15,443 bases of DNA from SOJZ01 sp964556565 (GTDB taxonomy: Archaea; Thermoproteota; Bathyarchaeia; Bathyarchaeales; Bathyarchaeaceae). Location of the stretch: the NCBI GenBank assembly GCA_964556565.1, contig CAZKWF010000035.1:1-15443 (forward strand), written 5' to 3'. A program made the position numbers and the translations under genes. This document shows positions 1 through 8,766 of the stretch, in pieces. Numbering within the stretch: position 1 is the first letter of the stretch; every line of letters starts with the position of its first letter. The notes beneath the pieces are model-generated. The model did no database searches and was not told where the DNA came from. It saw only the letters and a list, made by a program, of their open reading frames with translations.

Positions 1-10
1 CAAAAAATTA

Positions 11-96
11 GGGGGGGCTATAGGGGGGTCTATAAAAGAGAGAGAATGAGAAAACATTTAAAAAAATTATAGGGGGGGTCTAATAAGAGAGAGACA
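11..96. repeat. G-run/AG-rich repeat modules beyond rps12
   Basis: Three G runs lie on the plus strand at 11-17 (G7), 23-28 (G6) and 72-78 (G7). Two of them begin a similar module: a TATA-like start, the G run, a TCTA(T)A stretch and an AGAGAGAG tract (about 20-46 and 69-94, roughly 49 bp apart). On the minus strand, the transcribed strand of the neighbouring operon, the modules read as pyrimidine tracts followed by C runs and T runs. The first two G runs, separated by 5 nt, could in principle form a G-quadruplex. No gene is visible in 1-137. The function is unknown. TTTTATAG on the minus strand could also be a TATA box for a gene beyond the left edge. Confidence 0.6.
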
Positions 97-113
97 CGTG
101 CAAACAACGTAGC

Positions 114-133
114 AAACAATAAAAGATAAAACA
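114..133 (-). terminator. Candidate poly-T terminator after rps12
   Basis: Directly after the rps12 stop, the minus strand reads TGTTTTATCTTTTATTGTT. T-rich stretches of this kind, without a strong hairpin, are the usual archaeal intrinsic termination signal. More T-rich tracts follow towards the window edge, including a T run around 60-66. I infer that the RNA polymerase operon transcript ends or is attenuated here. Readthrough to a gene outside the window cannot be excluded. Confidence 0.45.
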
Positions 134-137
134 CGGA

Positions 138-578
138 CTAACGCAAAGGCTTCTCCTTCTTACCCAACACCAACTCCTTCAAAGAAACCCCATTAACCAT
201 AACAACCCTCCAACGAACCCCAGGAATATCACCCATACTCCTACCACGAGAACCACCAATCCCCTCAACCACAACCTCATCATGCTCATCCACCACATTC
301 AAAGCACCATCCCCCGGAAGAAAAGCAGTAATCAACCTACCATTCTTAATAAGCTGAGTCCGCACACACTTCCGAATAGCACTATTAGGCTGCTTACTCT
401 CCACCCCAACCTTCTCCAAAACAATACCACGCCCCATAGGCGCCCCACGCAACGGATCAGACTTAACATCCAACCTAAGCATACGACGCTTATAATAAAT
501 ATCACTCCACCTAAACCGTTTCCGCTTCGCAAGCAACTTTCTCCCAGCAAACTCACCCTTCGGCGACTTAGACCCCAT
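138..578 (-). CDS. rps12: Ribosomal protein uS12 (S12), archaeal type
   Basis: The product is 146 residues, the normal length for archaeal/eukaryotic S12 (S23e). It sits in the small-subunit decoding centre and monitors codon-anticodon pairing. Visible family signatures are the MGSKSPKGEFAGRK start, the KQPNSAIRKCVR loop that contacts the decoding site, and the VEGIGG...GDIPGVRWRVV segment. The reading frame is open further upstream to a TTG at 593, but the ATG at 578 is preferred. It matches the family N-terminus, and the GAGGAG SD lies 8-10 nt before it, inside the would-be extension. The gene begins 16 nt after the nusA stop and is the last visible gene of the operon. Its coding strand is unusually rich in G+T: about two thirds of the bases in 361-420. 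Confidence 0.97.
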   Translation of the reverse strand: MGSKSPKGEFAGRKLLAKRKRFRWSDIYYKRRMLRLDVKSDPLRGAPMGRGIVLEKVGVESKQPNSAIRKCVRTQLIKNGRLITAFLPGDGALNVVDEHDEVVVEGIGGSRGRSMGDIPGVRWRVVMVNGVSLKELVLGKKEKPLR

Positions 579-594
579 AACCTCTCTCCTCAAA

Positions 595-1032
595 CTACGT
601 GATACTCACATTCTGTATATGAAAATATCGCTTAGCCAAAAACCGAATCCGCTCAGCATTCCTCCCATTTTTACCAATAGCAACCCCCTTATCCCTAGAG
701 CTCACAGCAACCACAGCAATCGTACTCCCATCAGGCCGCTCAGTTATACGAATCTCATTCACCCGAGCAGGTTTCAAAGCATTCTTAATAAATTGAGCAG
801 GATTTTCAGAATGTTCAATTATTTCATGCCTTTTTCCAGTCATATTTTCTAGAAGGTGAATATTTTTGCCACCTTTTCCTATAGCAGCCCCTATATCCCC
901 CTCTTTCACAATAAAAATTATCCGATTAAGCTCATCGTCAACTATGCAATCCTTCGCGGTTGCACCAGTTATGCTCTCAAATAAGGCTATATACCGCATT
1001 TCTCGACCCGTGAACCGTATTCCACTAGACAT
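595..1032 (-). CDS. nusA: Archaeal NusA-like two-KH-domain transcription factor
   Basis: The product is 145 residues, typical of archaeal NusA. The archaeal protein is much shorter than bacterial NusA and consists essentially of two KH RNA-binding domains. The KH1 GxxG loop is GKGG in GAAIGKGGKN (residues 49-58), and the KH2 loop is GKNG in GVAIGKNGRN. It is thought to bind RNA and work with RNA polymerase, but its exact role in archaea is less well known than in bacteria. The ATG overlaps the rpl30e stop by 8 nt, and a GGAGG SD lies 6 nt before it within rpl30e. This implies translational coupling in the RNA polymerase operon, and the gene order is the standard archaeal one. Confidence 0.96.
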   Translation of the reverse strand: MSSGIRFTGREMRYIALFESITGATAKDCIVDDELNRIIFIVKEGDIGAAIGKGGKNIHLLENMTGKRHEIIEHSENPAQFIKNALKPARVNEIRITERPDGSTIAVVAVSSRDKGVAIGKNGRNAERIRFLAKRYFHIQNVSIT

Positions 1033-1336
1033 TCACTGCCTCCGTAAGCTTAAGAATATCCGAGTCACCAAGTTCCTTTATCGTTAACGCTGAAACCATG
1101 AAAGATTTTCCGCATGCTGCACCCAAATCTATGCTAGTTCCATTATAAAAAATCACTGGAATACCAGAGAACTTGCCGTAATATTCAATATCCTCACGAA
1201 CGTTAGTTGGACAGTTTGCTGCTACGACGAAGAGTTTAGCCTTCCCCATTTTAGCGTTTTTCACAGCATTACTAGCCCCGAACAAAACCTTTCCAGTTCT
1301 CACAGCTGTAGCAATAGCTTTGTCTACGTCAATCAT
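1025..1336 (-). CDS. rpl30e: Ribosomal protein eL30
   Basis: The product is 103 residues, a normal length for archaeal eL30, a large-subunit protein of the L7Ae/L30e/S12e/Gadd45 RNA-binding superfamily. Family features are visible: the N-terminal GKVLFGASNAVKNAK segment, the central LFVVAANCP, and the GTSIDLGAACGK segment. The ATG overlaps the RpoA stop codon (ATGA, 4 nt), with a GGAG motif 5 nt upstream inside rpoA. Its place between rpoA and nusA is the conserved archaeal arrangement, which supports the assignment. Confidence 0.95.
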   Translation of the reverse strand: MIDVDKAIATAVRTGKVLFGASNAVKNAKMGKAKLFVVAANCPTNVREDIEYYGKFSGIPVIFYNGTSIDLGAACGKSFMVSALTIKELGDSDILKLTEAVNV

Positions 1337-2576
1337 TTTTTCTCCTCACGACGCAACGTTGACATGTAAAGGTCAACTAGACCCGTACCAATAGGTATAG
1401 ATTGCCCCACTATCACGTTCTCAGTTACCCCCCTAAGCGGGTCGCTTTCCCCCATTATAGCTGCTTCAACAATGTTTGGAACAGTTATCTCAAAAGCTGC
1501 TCTAGCAAGAACGCTGGCTTTTTCGCCACTGATCCCGTGCCTCCCTATCTGCCGCACATCCCCAGTTTCAGTCATAATATCAGCCACCAGCATAACGTGT
1601 CTTACATCCACATCAAGACCCTGCTCTTCAAGTACACCAATGGCTTCTTCTATCACAAGATTTCTAGCCGCCTCGATTCCAAGAGTCTTAGCGGTTTCAT
1701 GTATGTGATTGGTGATAGTTCGCGTAGGATCCACACCATAAACTTCAAGAACGTTTGACAAGTTGGAACCGTCTGTTCGTACAACCCACCTTCTCTCTTC
1801 CTCGGTAACAAGAACCCTGTGAATATTTGATACACCTTTGACGAGATGGGTGGAAACTCTGCCAAGCAACTTTCTAAGATCTACAGGCTTTTTTGGCTTG
1901 AAGTAAAGATGATCATCCTTCACCCTTAACGTGCAGTTCGGCAGACACAACGCGCGCTCTAATTCATCTAACGCAACACCTCGATCTTCCATCATTGTCA
2001 AATCAAGTTCAACAACAACCTCCTCCTGTCCAGAATCGATATACATGATTTTTGCGATGTCCTCCGTATTTGTACAAATGATCTCTCGCGCAACTTCAGT
2101 GGCCTTCTCTTTGCTTTTACGATGCTCACGGTCAAGGTAAATGGTCATGATGGGTGTAGAAGGTGTTCTTCGAGCATCTACTATTTCAATTAGACGTGGT
2201 AACCCAAGAGTCACGTTTTGCTCTCTAACCCCAGCATAATGAAACGTCCGAAGCGTCATCTGAGTACCTGGTTCCCCTATAGATTGAGCAGAAATTATTC
2301 CAACAGCTTCCCCGGGCTCAACGAGAGCACGTTTATAGTTGTCTAAAGTCAAAGTGACTGCTTGATTCACCCCTTCTTGAGTTAATCCAGCTTTTGTTAA
2401 CTCATTTTTCAGCTCTTCAAAGAGAATTGGTGTGAGCTGGTCTTTGATCCTTCCGAGGCATTTTTTAACGTATTGTTGAGATGCAGGCTTACCCTTTTCC
2501 GACATGATTTTTATTTGTTCAACCAGTCGGCTGACATTGACGGCTTTTCCATGATCGCTCTTAGCTGGGTCCACTC
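1333..2576 (-). CDS. rpoA2: RNA polymerase subunit A'' region, probably the C-terminal third of an unsplit RpoA
   Basis: This is the C-terminal part of the largest archaeal RNA polymerase subunit: the cleft, jaw and trigger-loop region equivalent to the end of Rpb1. The hallmark segment GEAVGIISAQSIGEPGTQM, followed by the trigger-loop TLRTFHYAG and GLPRLIEIVDARR, is intact. There are 411 codons from the N gap to the stop. The sequence directly after the gap, VDPAKSDHGKAVNVSRL, is what normally forms the tail of A', and the frame then runs without a stop into A''. An in-frame ATG at 2505-2503 lies near the usual A'' start but has no SD before it. The segment upstream of the gap in this frame (2587-2655) is a false extension. 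Most likely this is one gene with the A' part. Confidence 0.95.
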
Positions 2577-2586
2577 NNNNNNNNNN
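2577..2586. other. Assembly gap (10 N) with repeated 9-bp flanks inside rpoA
   Basis: Ten N separate two copies of GGTCCACTC, at 2568-2576 and 2587-2595. The same bases end one contig and begin the next, so the gap is probably an unmerged overlap rather than missing sequence. Removing one copy and the N restores a continuous frame, GEDGVD-PAKSDHGK, across the join. Confidence 0.9.
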
Positions 2587-5167
2587 GGTCCACTCCGTCC
2601 TCTCCGTATCTGAATTGCACGATGTCACCGATTGAGTTTCGAACAGTTCCATCATATTCTATACGTAGATGTTCTAAAGCGTTGATGAGTCGTCTCTGCA
2701 TATATCCACTTTGTTGTGTTCGCACAGCGGTGTCTACAAGTCCTTCCCGTCCACCCATAGCATGGAAGAAAAATTCGATGGGATCTAATCCACTTCGATA
2801 GCAAGAATATACAAATCCTCTGGCTTTAGGAGTGGGATCGCCCTTTCTAAAGTGTGGTAAAGCTCGTTCAACGTATCCGCGCATGATTCGTTTTCCTCGT
2901 ACTGATTGCTGACCAACACATGCGGTTATTTGACCAATGTTGAGACTTGATCCTCGCGCTCCAGTCCTCGTCATGATCATGCCAGAATTCTCTATATCAA
3001 AGGCCCTGTCCGCAATTCTTCCTGCTTTATCTCTAGCTTTTGCCAGTTCATTCATTACATAGATTTCAAAGGATTCGGTAAGAGTCTGACCTGGGAGTCT
3101 TTGCAACGTTCCATCCTCAAAAGCCTTGATCAACTCCTGTACCCGTTCTTCAGATGCCTGTATTACATGATCGATTTTCCGTTGAACAGAGTTAGAAAGT
3201 TCAAGTTCATCAAAAGAGTAGGTGAAGCCACGCATAGTCATGAAAAGCTTGAGAAGCTGACAAATACAATTTAGGAATTGCCGTCCACGCTGGGCACCAT
3301 AATCCTTTATTATTCGATGAAGAAGACTCTCAGATTGTTCAGCCCCTATTGAGCTTCTATCAATTACACCACATTTTAAGATGCCGTCTTTGACGACCAC
3401 ATACGCGTCGTATAGACAATGCTCTTGAAGACAACTGGTACAGCCACGGCACACGGTCGCCCTCAGCGCATAGTTCAAGTCCTTGGGAAGAAAGAGGCTG
3501 AATATCTGTTTTCCCGTCCAAAGCGGCTCAGGTTCCTTTTTTTCAGGTTTGGGAAGAGCACCCGTGTAACCAGCGGCTATCAGAAGTCTGCACACCTCTT
3601 CTCTTGCAAGGAGGGTAGACTTCCGAGTAAAAAGATATGCTGCGGTTATGAAATCCCGAATTGCTCCTATAATAGGCCCCCCAAACCTTGGTGAAAGAAT
3701 TTGATCTTGTACTTGCATAAGAAGGCGTGCTTCGGTTTTGGCTTCTTCGCTTTGTGGAATGTGTAGGTTCATTTCATCCCCATCAAAATCAGCGTTGTAA
3801 GGAGGACAGACACACAGGTGCAGACGAAACGTCTTGTAGGGCAACACATGGACGTAATGCGCCATGATGGACATTCGATGGAGAGATGGTTGCCTATTGA
3901 AAATGGCAACATCACCATTTCTAAGATGGCGTTCTATGATGAACCCTGGCTCCAAAACTTCAGCGACTTTTTCTCGGTCCGCAACAAATTCCAGTCTAAT
4001 GCGTTTGCCGTCTGGTCTCACAACATAAAGCGTGCCAGGGTATTTCTCAGGGCCATTTATTACAAGTTTTCGCATCTCATCAAGGTTCCACAGAGTAGCT
4101 TTCTCGGGTATTGAAAGCCGCATAGCGATATCAAGCGGAACTCCAACCTCACTGATGTCAAGATTCGGGTCTGGAGAGATTACAGTTCGTGCTGAAAAGT
4201 CCACTCTCTTACCAGAAAGATTGCTCCTGAATCTTCCTTCCTTTCCTTTAAGGCGCTGGGATAGGCTCTTGAGCGCTCTACCGGAGCGATGTCTAGCGGG
4301 AGGAATTCCCGAAGCTTCATTGTTAAAGTATGTGGTCACATGGTACTGTAAAAGCTCAGATAAATCTTGAATAATGAGTGTGGGAGCTCCTGCTTCCATA
4401 TTCTCTTTTAATCGTTGATTAATACGAATGATATCCACAAGTTTGTGAGTCAAATCGTCTTCTGACCGAATGCCTGATTCTAGAGTTATAGAAGGTCTCA
4501 CGTAGACTGGGGGAACTGGAAGAACCTGAAGAACCATCCATTCTGGGCGAGCAGTCTTTGGGCTAAAACCGAATAATTCGAGGTCATCGTCGGGTATGCG
4601 TTCGAGCCGCTCACGAATCATACTCGGTGTTAACCGTTGCGCGCCCTCCTCTAAGATCTCATGAAGAGCTGTGGGTTTTGTAAATTGTATTTTGTATTGG
4701 GAAGCTCCACAATGAGGGCATTCTTTGCCTTTCGCCTCTCGCAACGTGTTTTTATAAATACTGCGGGGTACTGTTCCCGTTAACTCACGAACGCGTTCTA
4801 TTCTCGCCCTGATTTCAGCGATGCGGTCTGTGGACAATAAAACACGTCCACAATTCCTACAAGTAGCCCCAAGAAGATTATAGATTATCTTAGTGAATTC
4901 TATATGAACAATAGGAACCGCTAATTCAATGTGCCCGAAGTGCCCAGGACACCTTATGGCAGTGTTGCCACATGTTCTGCATCGTTGTCTTGGCTCAAGC
5001 GTTCCCAACCGACCATCCATAAGTCCTAACGTTATGGGAGCTCCGTCTTCGTCATAAGTGTCGGCAGTTTGTATTTCAGCGACGGAAAATCTACGTATTT
5101 CCTGAGGGGATATTATCCCAAAATAAAGTTTGTCTACGACCTTATGAACTGCTTGCTCCATCGCCAC
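2587..5167 (-). CDS. rpoA1: RNA polymerase subunit A' region, catalytic, probably the N-terminal two thirds of an unsplit RpoA
   Basis: This is the catalytic part of the largest subunit, carrying the active-site magnesium motif NADFDGDEMN (residues 458-467). Other visible features are the clamp zinc site CxxCx6CxxH (C63, C66, C73, H76), a second Cys set at C103/C106 and C150/C153, the RFRSNLSGKRVDFSARTVIS region (312-331), and the bridge-helix region around DPIEFFFHAMGGREGLVDTA (795-814). There are 860 codons up to the gap. The start is GTG at 5167, with a GGAG motif 10 nt upstream and 1 nt after the rpoB stop. An ATG two codons later is possible. The frame runs into the N gap at GEDGVD with no stop. 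Joined to the A'' part it gives about 1271 residues, the size of unsplit archaeal RpoA. A cysteine cluster, C573/C576/C579/C584, is also present. Confidence 0.97.
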
Positions 5168-5168
5168 T

Positions 5169-8100
5169 TTATGCTCTCTCCTTCAATTTGAGACAGGGTG
5201 CTATGCACAGGCTCATCATCTCTTGCAAAAGAAGTTTGAATGCATAAGAAACGACTACGGGCGAAATCCGTGCCTTATCTTCACAAAGTCGGCATACGTA
5301 CTTGCGTTGTTTAATGTCATAAAATGCTATGTAGCCGCAGTTTTCACATACGTAAAGAAGGTACTTATCAGATTCTTCAAGCAAACGATCTCGCAGCAAC
5401 ATGGCAGCACCGTGTCCAACGAGGCAATCCCTCTCCATCTCGCCGAACCGAAGGCCGCCCCCTCTTGCCCGTCCTTCTGTTGGTTGGCGAGTCAACATTT
5501 GAACTTGACCCCGTGCCCTAGCATGTATTTTGTCTGCAACCATGTGGTGGAGCTTTTGATAGTATACAACCCCCATGAAGATGCCAGCGATGAATTTCTC
5601 GCCTGTGACACCATTGTAGAGAGTTTCTCGGCCGGTGTGACTGAAGCCAAACTTGATCAACTCTCGTTTTATTTCCGCTGGCTTTTCATTGATGAAGGGT
5701 GTTCCGTCAACCGGTTTCCCCCTCGCCGCAGCGACCTTTCCAGCCATAGATTCAAGGAACTGTCCTACGGTCATCCGCGATGGAATAGCATGGGGATTAA
5801 TTATGATGTCAGGAACTATACCATCTGCGGTAAACGGCATATCCTCTTGAGGTATGAGCATCCCGATTACACCTTTTTGTCCATGCCTAGAGGCAAACTT
5901 GTCACCCAGTTCAGGGGTGCGTTGGTCTCGCATCCTAACCTTCACGAGTTTGCTTCCTTCGCGGGTTTCTATAATAAAAACATCATCTACAATGCCATTT
6001 TCGGCAGGCCTTACATCTATTGATGTGTCTCTCATAGTAGGACCTTTGACCTCAAACTCTTTGTATTCCTCAAGAAATCGAGGAGGACTTGTTCTTCCTA
6101 TAAGAACGTCACCGCCCGCTGCGTTTGATTCCTGACTGATGATGCCGTCTGTTTCGAGTAGACGGTAGTATTGTTCTCCCCGATATCCTCGAATACCTGG
6201 CTCAGGTGTGGTAAATCGGTCTCTAAGCCCGCCTAAGTATCGACGACACTCCGCTTCATAAATCCGATAAAATGTAGAGCGTCCCAAACCTCGTTCAATG
6301 GATGATTTATTGAAGATGAGGGCATCCTCCATGTTGTATCCTTCAAACGATATGACAGCGACAACGCAGTTTTGTCCTGAAGGTCGAAGGTCATACCCTA
6401 TGATGCCCATGGGTTTCGTCTTAACTAGAGGCGTTTGGGGGTAGTGGAGGAGGTGGGAACGCGAATCAACTCGATGGATGAAGTTGGTTGCCTCAATTCC
6501 AAGTGCTTGCTTGGCCATAGCCGCTTCGTAAGAGTTACGTGGGGACTGGTTATGCTCAGCGTATGGTATTATGGAAGCGCATATTCCGAAAATGGTGTAA
6601 GGCACAATTTCTACATGTGTGTGCCGAGGTGTGGCTTGCTCAAAACTTAGAGCCACAAACGCGTTTTCTTCTTCTTCAGCGTCAATATACTCGATGATGC
6701 CACGCTTTACGAGCTCCTCCCAGTCCCATTCTCCGGAACGAATTTTTTCGATGTGCTCTAATTGAAGTTGGGGTATACCGTTTTCAATCACTATCAGTGG
6801 TCGGCGCACACGCCCTTCATCACAGTTAACATAAACCTCTTCATTTTTCCCTCGAAGTTTGGTGAAATGGGCAACGTTGACTTCAGAGGATATTTCTCCA
6901 TTTCTACGTTTGTTTCTTAATTCAGTGACCAGCTCCTGTGGTGATATACAATAGCCGATGAGACGCCCGCCCACAAAGACTTTAGCACCGGAGGACCGTA
7001 ATGTCTCGTTCGCTTCCCGAACAGGAATCACGCCTATTCGGTAGAGAAGCTGTCTTACCTTCTTAGCATTCACACTCACAGAGATGCAAGCGGACAAAGC
7101 AAGGTTCTTCACAAGACCGCAGTTTGATCCTTCAGGTGTTTCATTTGGACATAATCTTCCCCAATGGGTTGGGTGTAGGTCTCGTGCCTCAAAGTTGGGC
7201 TGGCTACGACTGAGTGGGGATTGCAGCCTCCTTAGGTGGCTTAATGTGGAGACACGGTTTGTTCGGTCAAGAAGCTGGGTGATGCCAACTCGTCCTCTTC
7301 CCCAGTTGCCTGTTGCGAGGGCATGTTGAAGTCGTTGAGTGATAATTCCTGGACGGATGGCGGCGGAAACCGTGATCGTTGGCCGTTTGAAGCCCATTCG
7401 TTCGAGTTGATATTTTATGTCACGGTATAGGTTTCTGAAGGCAATTCTGAAAAGGTCGGCGAGCAGGGGTCCAGCGAGTTTCAAACGTTTGTTTTTGAAG
7501 TGATCTTTGTCGTCAGGTTTTCGTTTTCCAAGCTTTAATTCAATAACCCGGCAAGCCATCTCGCCTAGGAATAGCGCTTTTTCTTCGCGTTCTTCACTGG
7601 TACGACCAATGTGAGGTAGAAAGTTTCGATCAAGAATGCTTTCAGCTTTTTGGCGTCTATAGTCTTCCACTTGCCCATGTGCTACGCGGTTTCCAATGTA
7701 CATTATGGCTTCTTTAACTGTGCTGAAGTCTATAACCTTTTCAAAAGATGCTTCCAGTTCATTTTGTATAGTTTTTTCTGGAGAAACTGCCTCTGCGACT
7801 TCTTTGTCTGATTCTAATCCAAGTCCTCGCATTAGAATAACAAAGGGTACTTCGGTGGGGACTCCTGGCATTGAAACGTAGATGGCACCATCTGATTTCA
7901 TTCTTAACTCGATTCTTGCTCTGAAGCCAGAGGTGGTTGAGAATATTTTGGCCTGATAGACGGGTTTTGTGCCACGTGTGTCTATGTCCACAAGGATGCG
8001 GTTTGGGGCTAGATCTTCTAGGGCAACGATGACTCGTTCAGAGCCGTTGATGACGAAGTAGCCACCAGAGTCGTTTGGGTCCTCTCCATATCCGATTAGT

Positions 8101-8531
8101 TCTTCGGGTAGTAGTTCAGATAGAACGCAGAGTTTGGACTTTAGCATCACTGGAAGATTACCTATTAAGACGAGTTCGGTTTCCAGTTCTCGGTCATCAA
8201 CTATTGGGGTCATCTCTAATGCCAGGGGCGCGGCATAGGTTAAGTTGCGGAAACGTGCTTCTAGAGGGTAGATTTCGTGGTTTGTGCCGTCAACCTCGGT
8301 GATGTAGGGTCCGGTGATTCTGGATTGAGGATCAACAATCCACAGTCGGCCAAGCTTTATTTTGTAGGGGCTTTCTGGAATTTCGATTTGGATCTCGTTG
8401 ACCCCATCGACAATTTCTTGAAGGCCGTTGTCGATGAATTTGTTATAGGAGTCGAGGTGTTGCCTAACTAGGCCTTTTTCTTTGAAAAAGGATTTTTTTA
8501 GAAGTAGAAGGTCCTCTTGTGAAATTTCCAA
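5169..8531 (-). CDS. rpoB: RNA polymerase subunit B (unsplit B''+B')
   Basis: This is the second-largest RNA polymerase subunit, which forms the protrusion, lobe, hybrid-binding and wall regions opposite RpoA. The frame is one uninterrupted gene, unlike the split rpoB2/rpoB1 of many methanogens and haloarchaea. Signatures are FFKEKGLVRQHLDSYN near the start, THWGRLCPNETPEGSNCGL in the middle, GDKFASRHGQKG (about residue 876) and the C-terminal zinc site CxxC...CxxC (about C1062, C1065, C1080, C1083). I place the start at TTG 8531: it follows GGAGGA (8548-8543) by 11 nt, gives 1120 residues (normal length), and leaves the usual short N-terminus before the conserved block. The frame stays open to an ATG at 8678, adding 49 residues that do not resemble RpoB. 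No rpoH precedes it. Confidence 0.96.
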   Translation of the reverse strand: MEISQEDLLLLKKSFFKEKGLVRQHLDSYNKFIDNGLQEIVDGVNEIQIEIPESPYKIKLGRLWIVDPQSRITGPYITEVDGTNHEIYPLEARFRNLTYAAPLALEMTPIVDDRELETELVLIGNLPVMLKSKLCVLSELLPEELIGYGEDPNDSGGYFVINGSERVIVALEDLAPNRILVDIDTRGTKPVYQAKIFSTTSGFRARIELRMKSDGAIYVSMPGVPTEVPFVILMRGLGLESDKEVAEAVSPEKTIQNELEASFEKVIDFSTVKEAIMYIGNRVAHGQVEDYRRQKAESILDRNFLPHIGRTSEEREEKALFLGEMACRVIELKLGKRKPDDKDHFKNKRLKLAGPLLADLFRIAFRNLYRDIKYQLERMGFKRPTITVSAAIRPGIITQRLQHALATGNWGRGRVGITQLLDRTNRVSTLSHLRRLQSPLSRSQPNFEARDLHPTHWGRLCPNETPEGSNCGLVKNLALSACISVSVNAKKVRQLLYRIGVIPVREANETLRSSGAKVFVGGRLIGYCISPQELVTELRNKRRNGEISSEVNVAHFTKLRGKNEEVYVNCDEGRVRRPLIVIENGIPQLQLEHIEKIRSGEWDWEELVKRGIIEYIDAEEEENAFVALSFEQATPRHTHVEIVPYTIFGICASIIPYAEHNQSPRNSYEAAMAKQALGIEATNFIHRVDSRSHLLHYPQTPLVKTKPMGIIGYDLRPSGQNCVVAVISFEGYNMEDALIFNKSSIERGLGRSTFYRIYEAECRRYLGGLRDRFTTPEPGIRGYRGEQYYRLLETDGIISQESNAAGGDVLIGRTSPPRFLEEYKEFEVKGPTMRDTSIDVRPAENGIVDDVFIIETREGSKLVKVRMRDQRTPELGDKFASRHGQKGVIGMLIPQEDMPFTADGIVPDIIINPHAIPSRMTVGQFLESMAGKVAAARGKPVDGTPFINEKPAEIKRELIKFGFSHTGRETLYNGVTGEKFIAGIFMGVVYYQKLHHMVADKIHARARGQVQMLTRQPTEGRARGGGLRFGEMERDCLVGHGAAMLLRDRLLEESDKYLLYVCENCGYIAFYDIKQRKYVCRLCEDKARISPVVVSYAFKLLLQEMMSLCIAPCLKLKERA

Positions 8532-8694
8532 ATTTGTTAGTTTCCTCCGAGATTTACATTTGATAATACGTGAAGTATTAGGCGGTTTGGTGGTGTTTCT
8601 TCCAAACTTGGAGATTCCTCCAGTGGGCCGGTGGTCATCCGACCCGAAAAACGGGTCTCTGTAGTGTTTTTTTATCATGTTTTGGAGGTGCTAT
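8532..8694 (-). promoter_or_regulatory. Candidate structured 5' leader of the RNA polymerase operon
   Basis: Between the predicted transcription start and the preferred rpoB TTG, the minus-strand RNA can form three hairpins. These are GACCCG/CGGGTC with a 5-nt loop (8657-8641), GGAG/CTCC with a 4-nt loop (8621-8610), and TAATAC/GTATTA with a 5-nt loop (8580-8564). The rpoB SD GGAGGA follows at 8548-8543. A CACCTCC stretch near the predicted 5' end (8690-8684) is complementary to that SD and could mask it. The same DNA is open as a 49-codon in-frame extension of rpoB, so the leader reading is inference. Confidence 0.45.
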
Positions 8695-8715
8695 CAACGT
8701 AAACCACGTTGGGTA

Positions 8716-8729
8716 TTAATAAACTTTGC
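8716..8729 (-). promoter_or_regulatory. BRE/TATA promoter of the RNA polymerase operon
   Basis: The minus strand reads GCAAAG followed by TTTATTAA (8729-8716), an archaeal BRE-plus-TATA arrangement. Transcription would begin about 25 nt downstream, near 8694. That is 16 nt before the upstream ATG and about 163 nt before the preferred TTG of rpoB. The element lies only some 40 bp downstream of the recombinase gene's stop, in the same orientation. Confidence 0.55.
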
Positions 8730-8766
8730 TTATGTAAATCCATTTTTACCAACGCATTTATGATGT

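Noticed and set aside
282..602. Plus-strand frame of 106 codons opposite rps12
   Set aside because: It is a shadow frame created by the C-rich non-coding strand of rps12, with a low-complexity Thr/Pro/Asn/Leu translation.
5223..6023. Long plus-strand open frame of 266 codons
   Set aside because: It lies wholly opposite the conserved core of rpoB, and its translation resembles no protein. It is open because of rpoB codon use.
8532..8678. 49-residue N-terminal extension of RpoB from ATG 8678
   Set aside because: It is unlike any RpoB N-terminus, is filled with inverted repeats, and an SD-preceded TTG gives the normal length. It is kept as an alternative only.
8679..8766. rpoH expected upstream of rpoB
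   Set aside because: I found no rpoH-like sequence in any minus-strand frame. Only a 22-codon frame of no apparent meaning is present.
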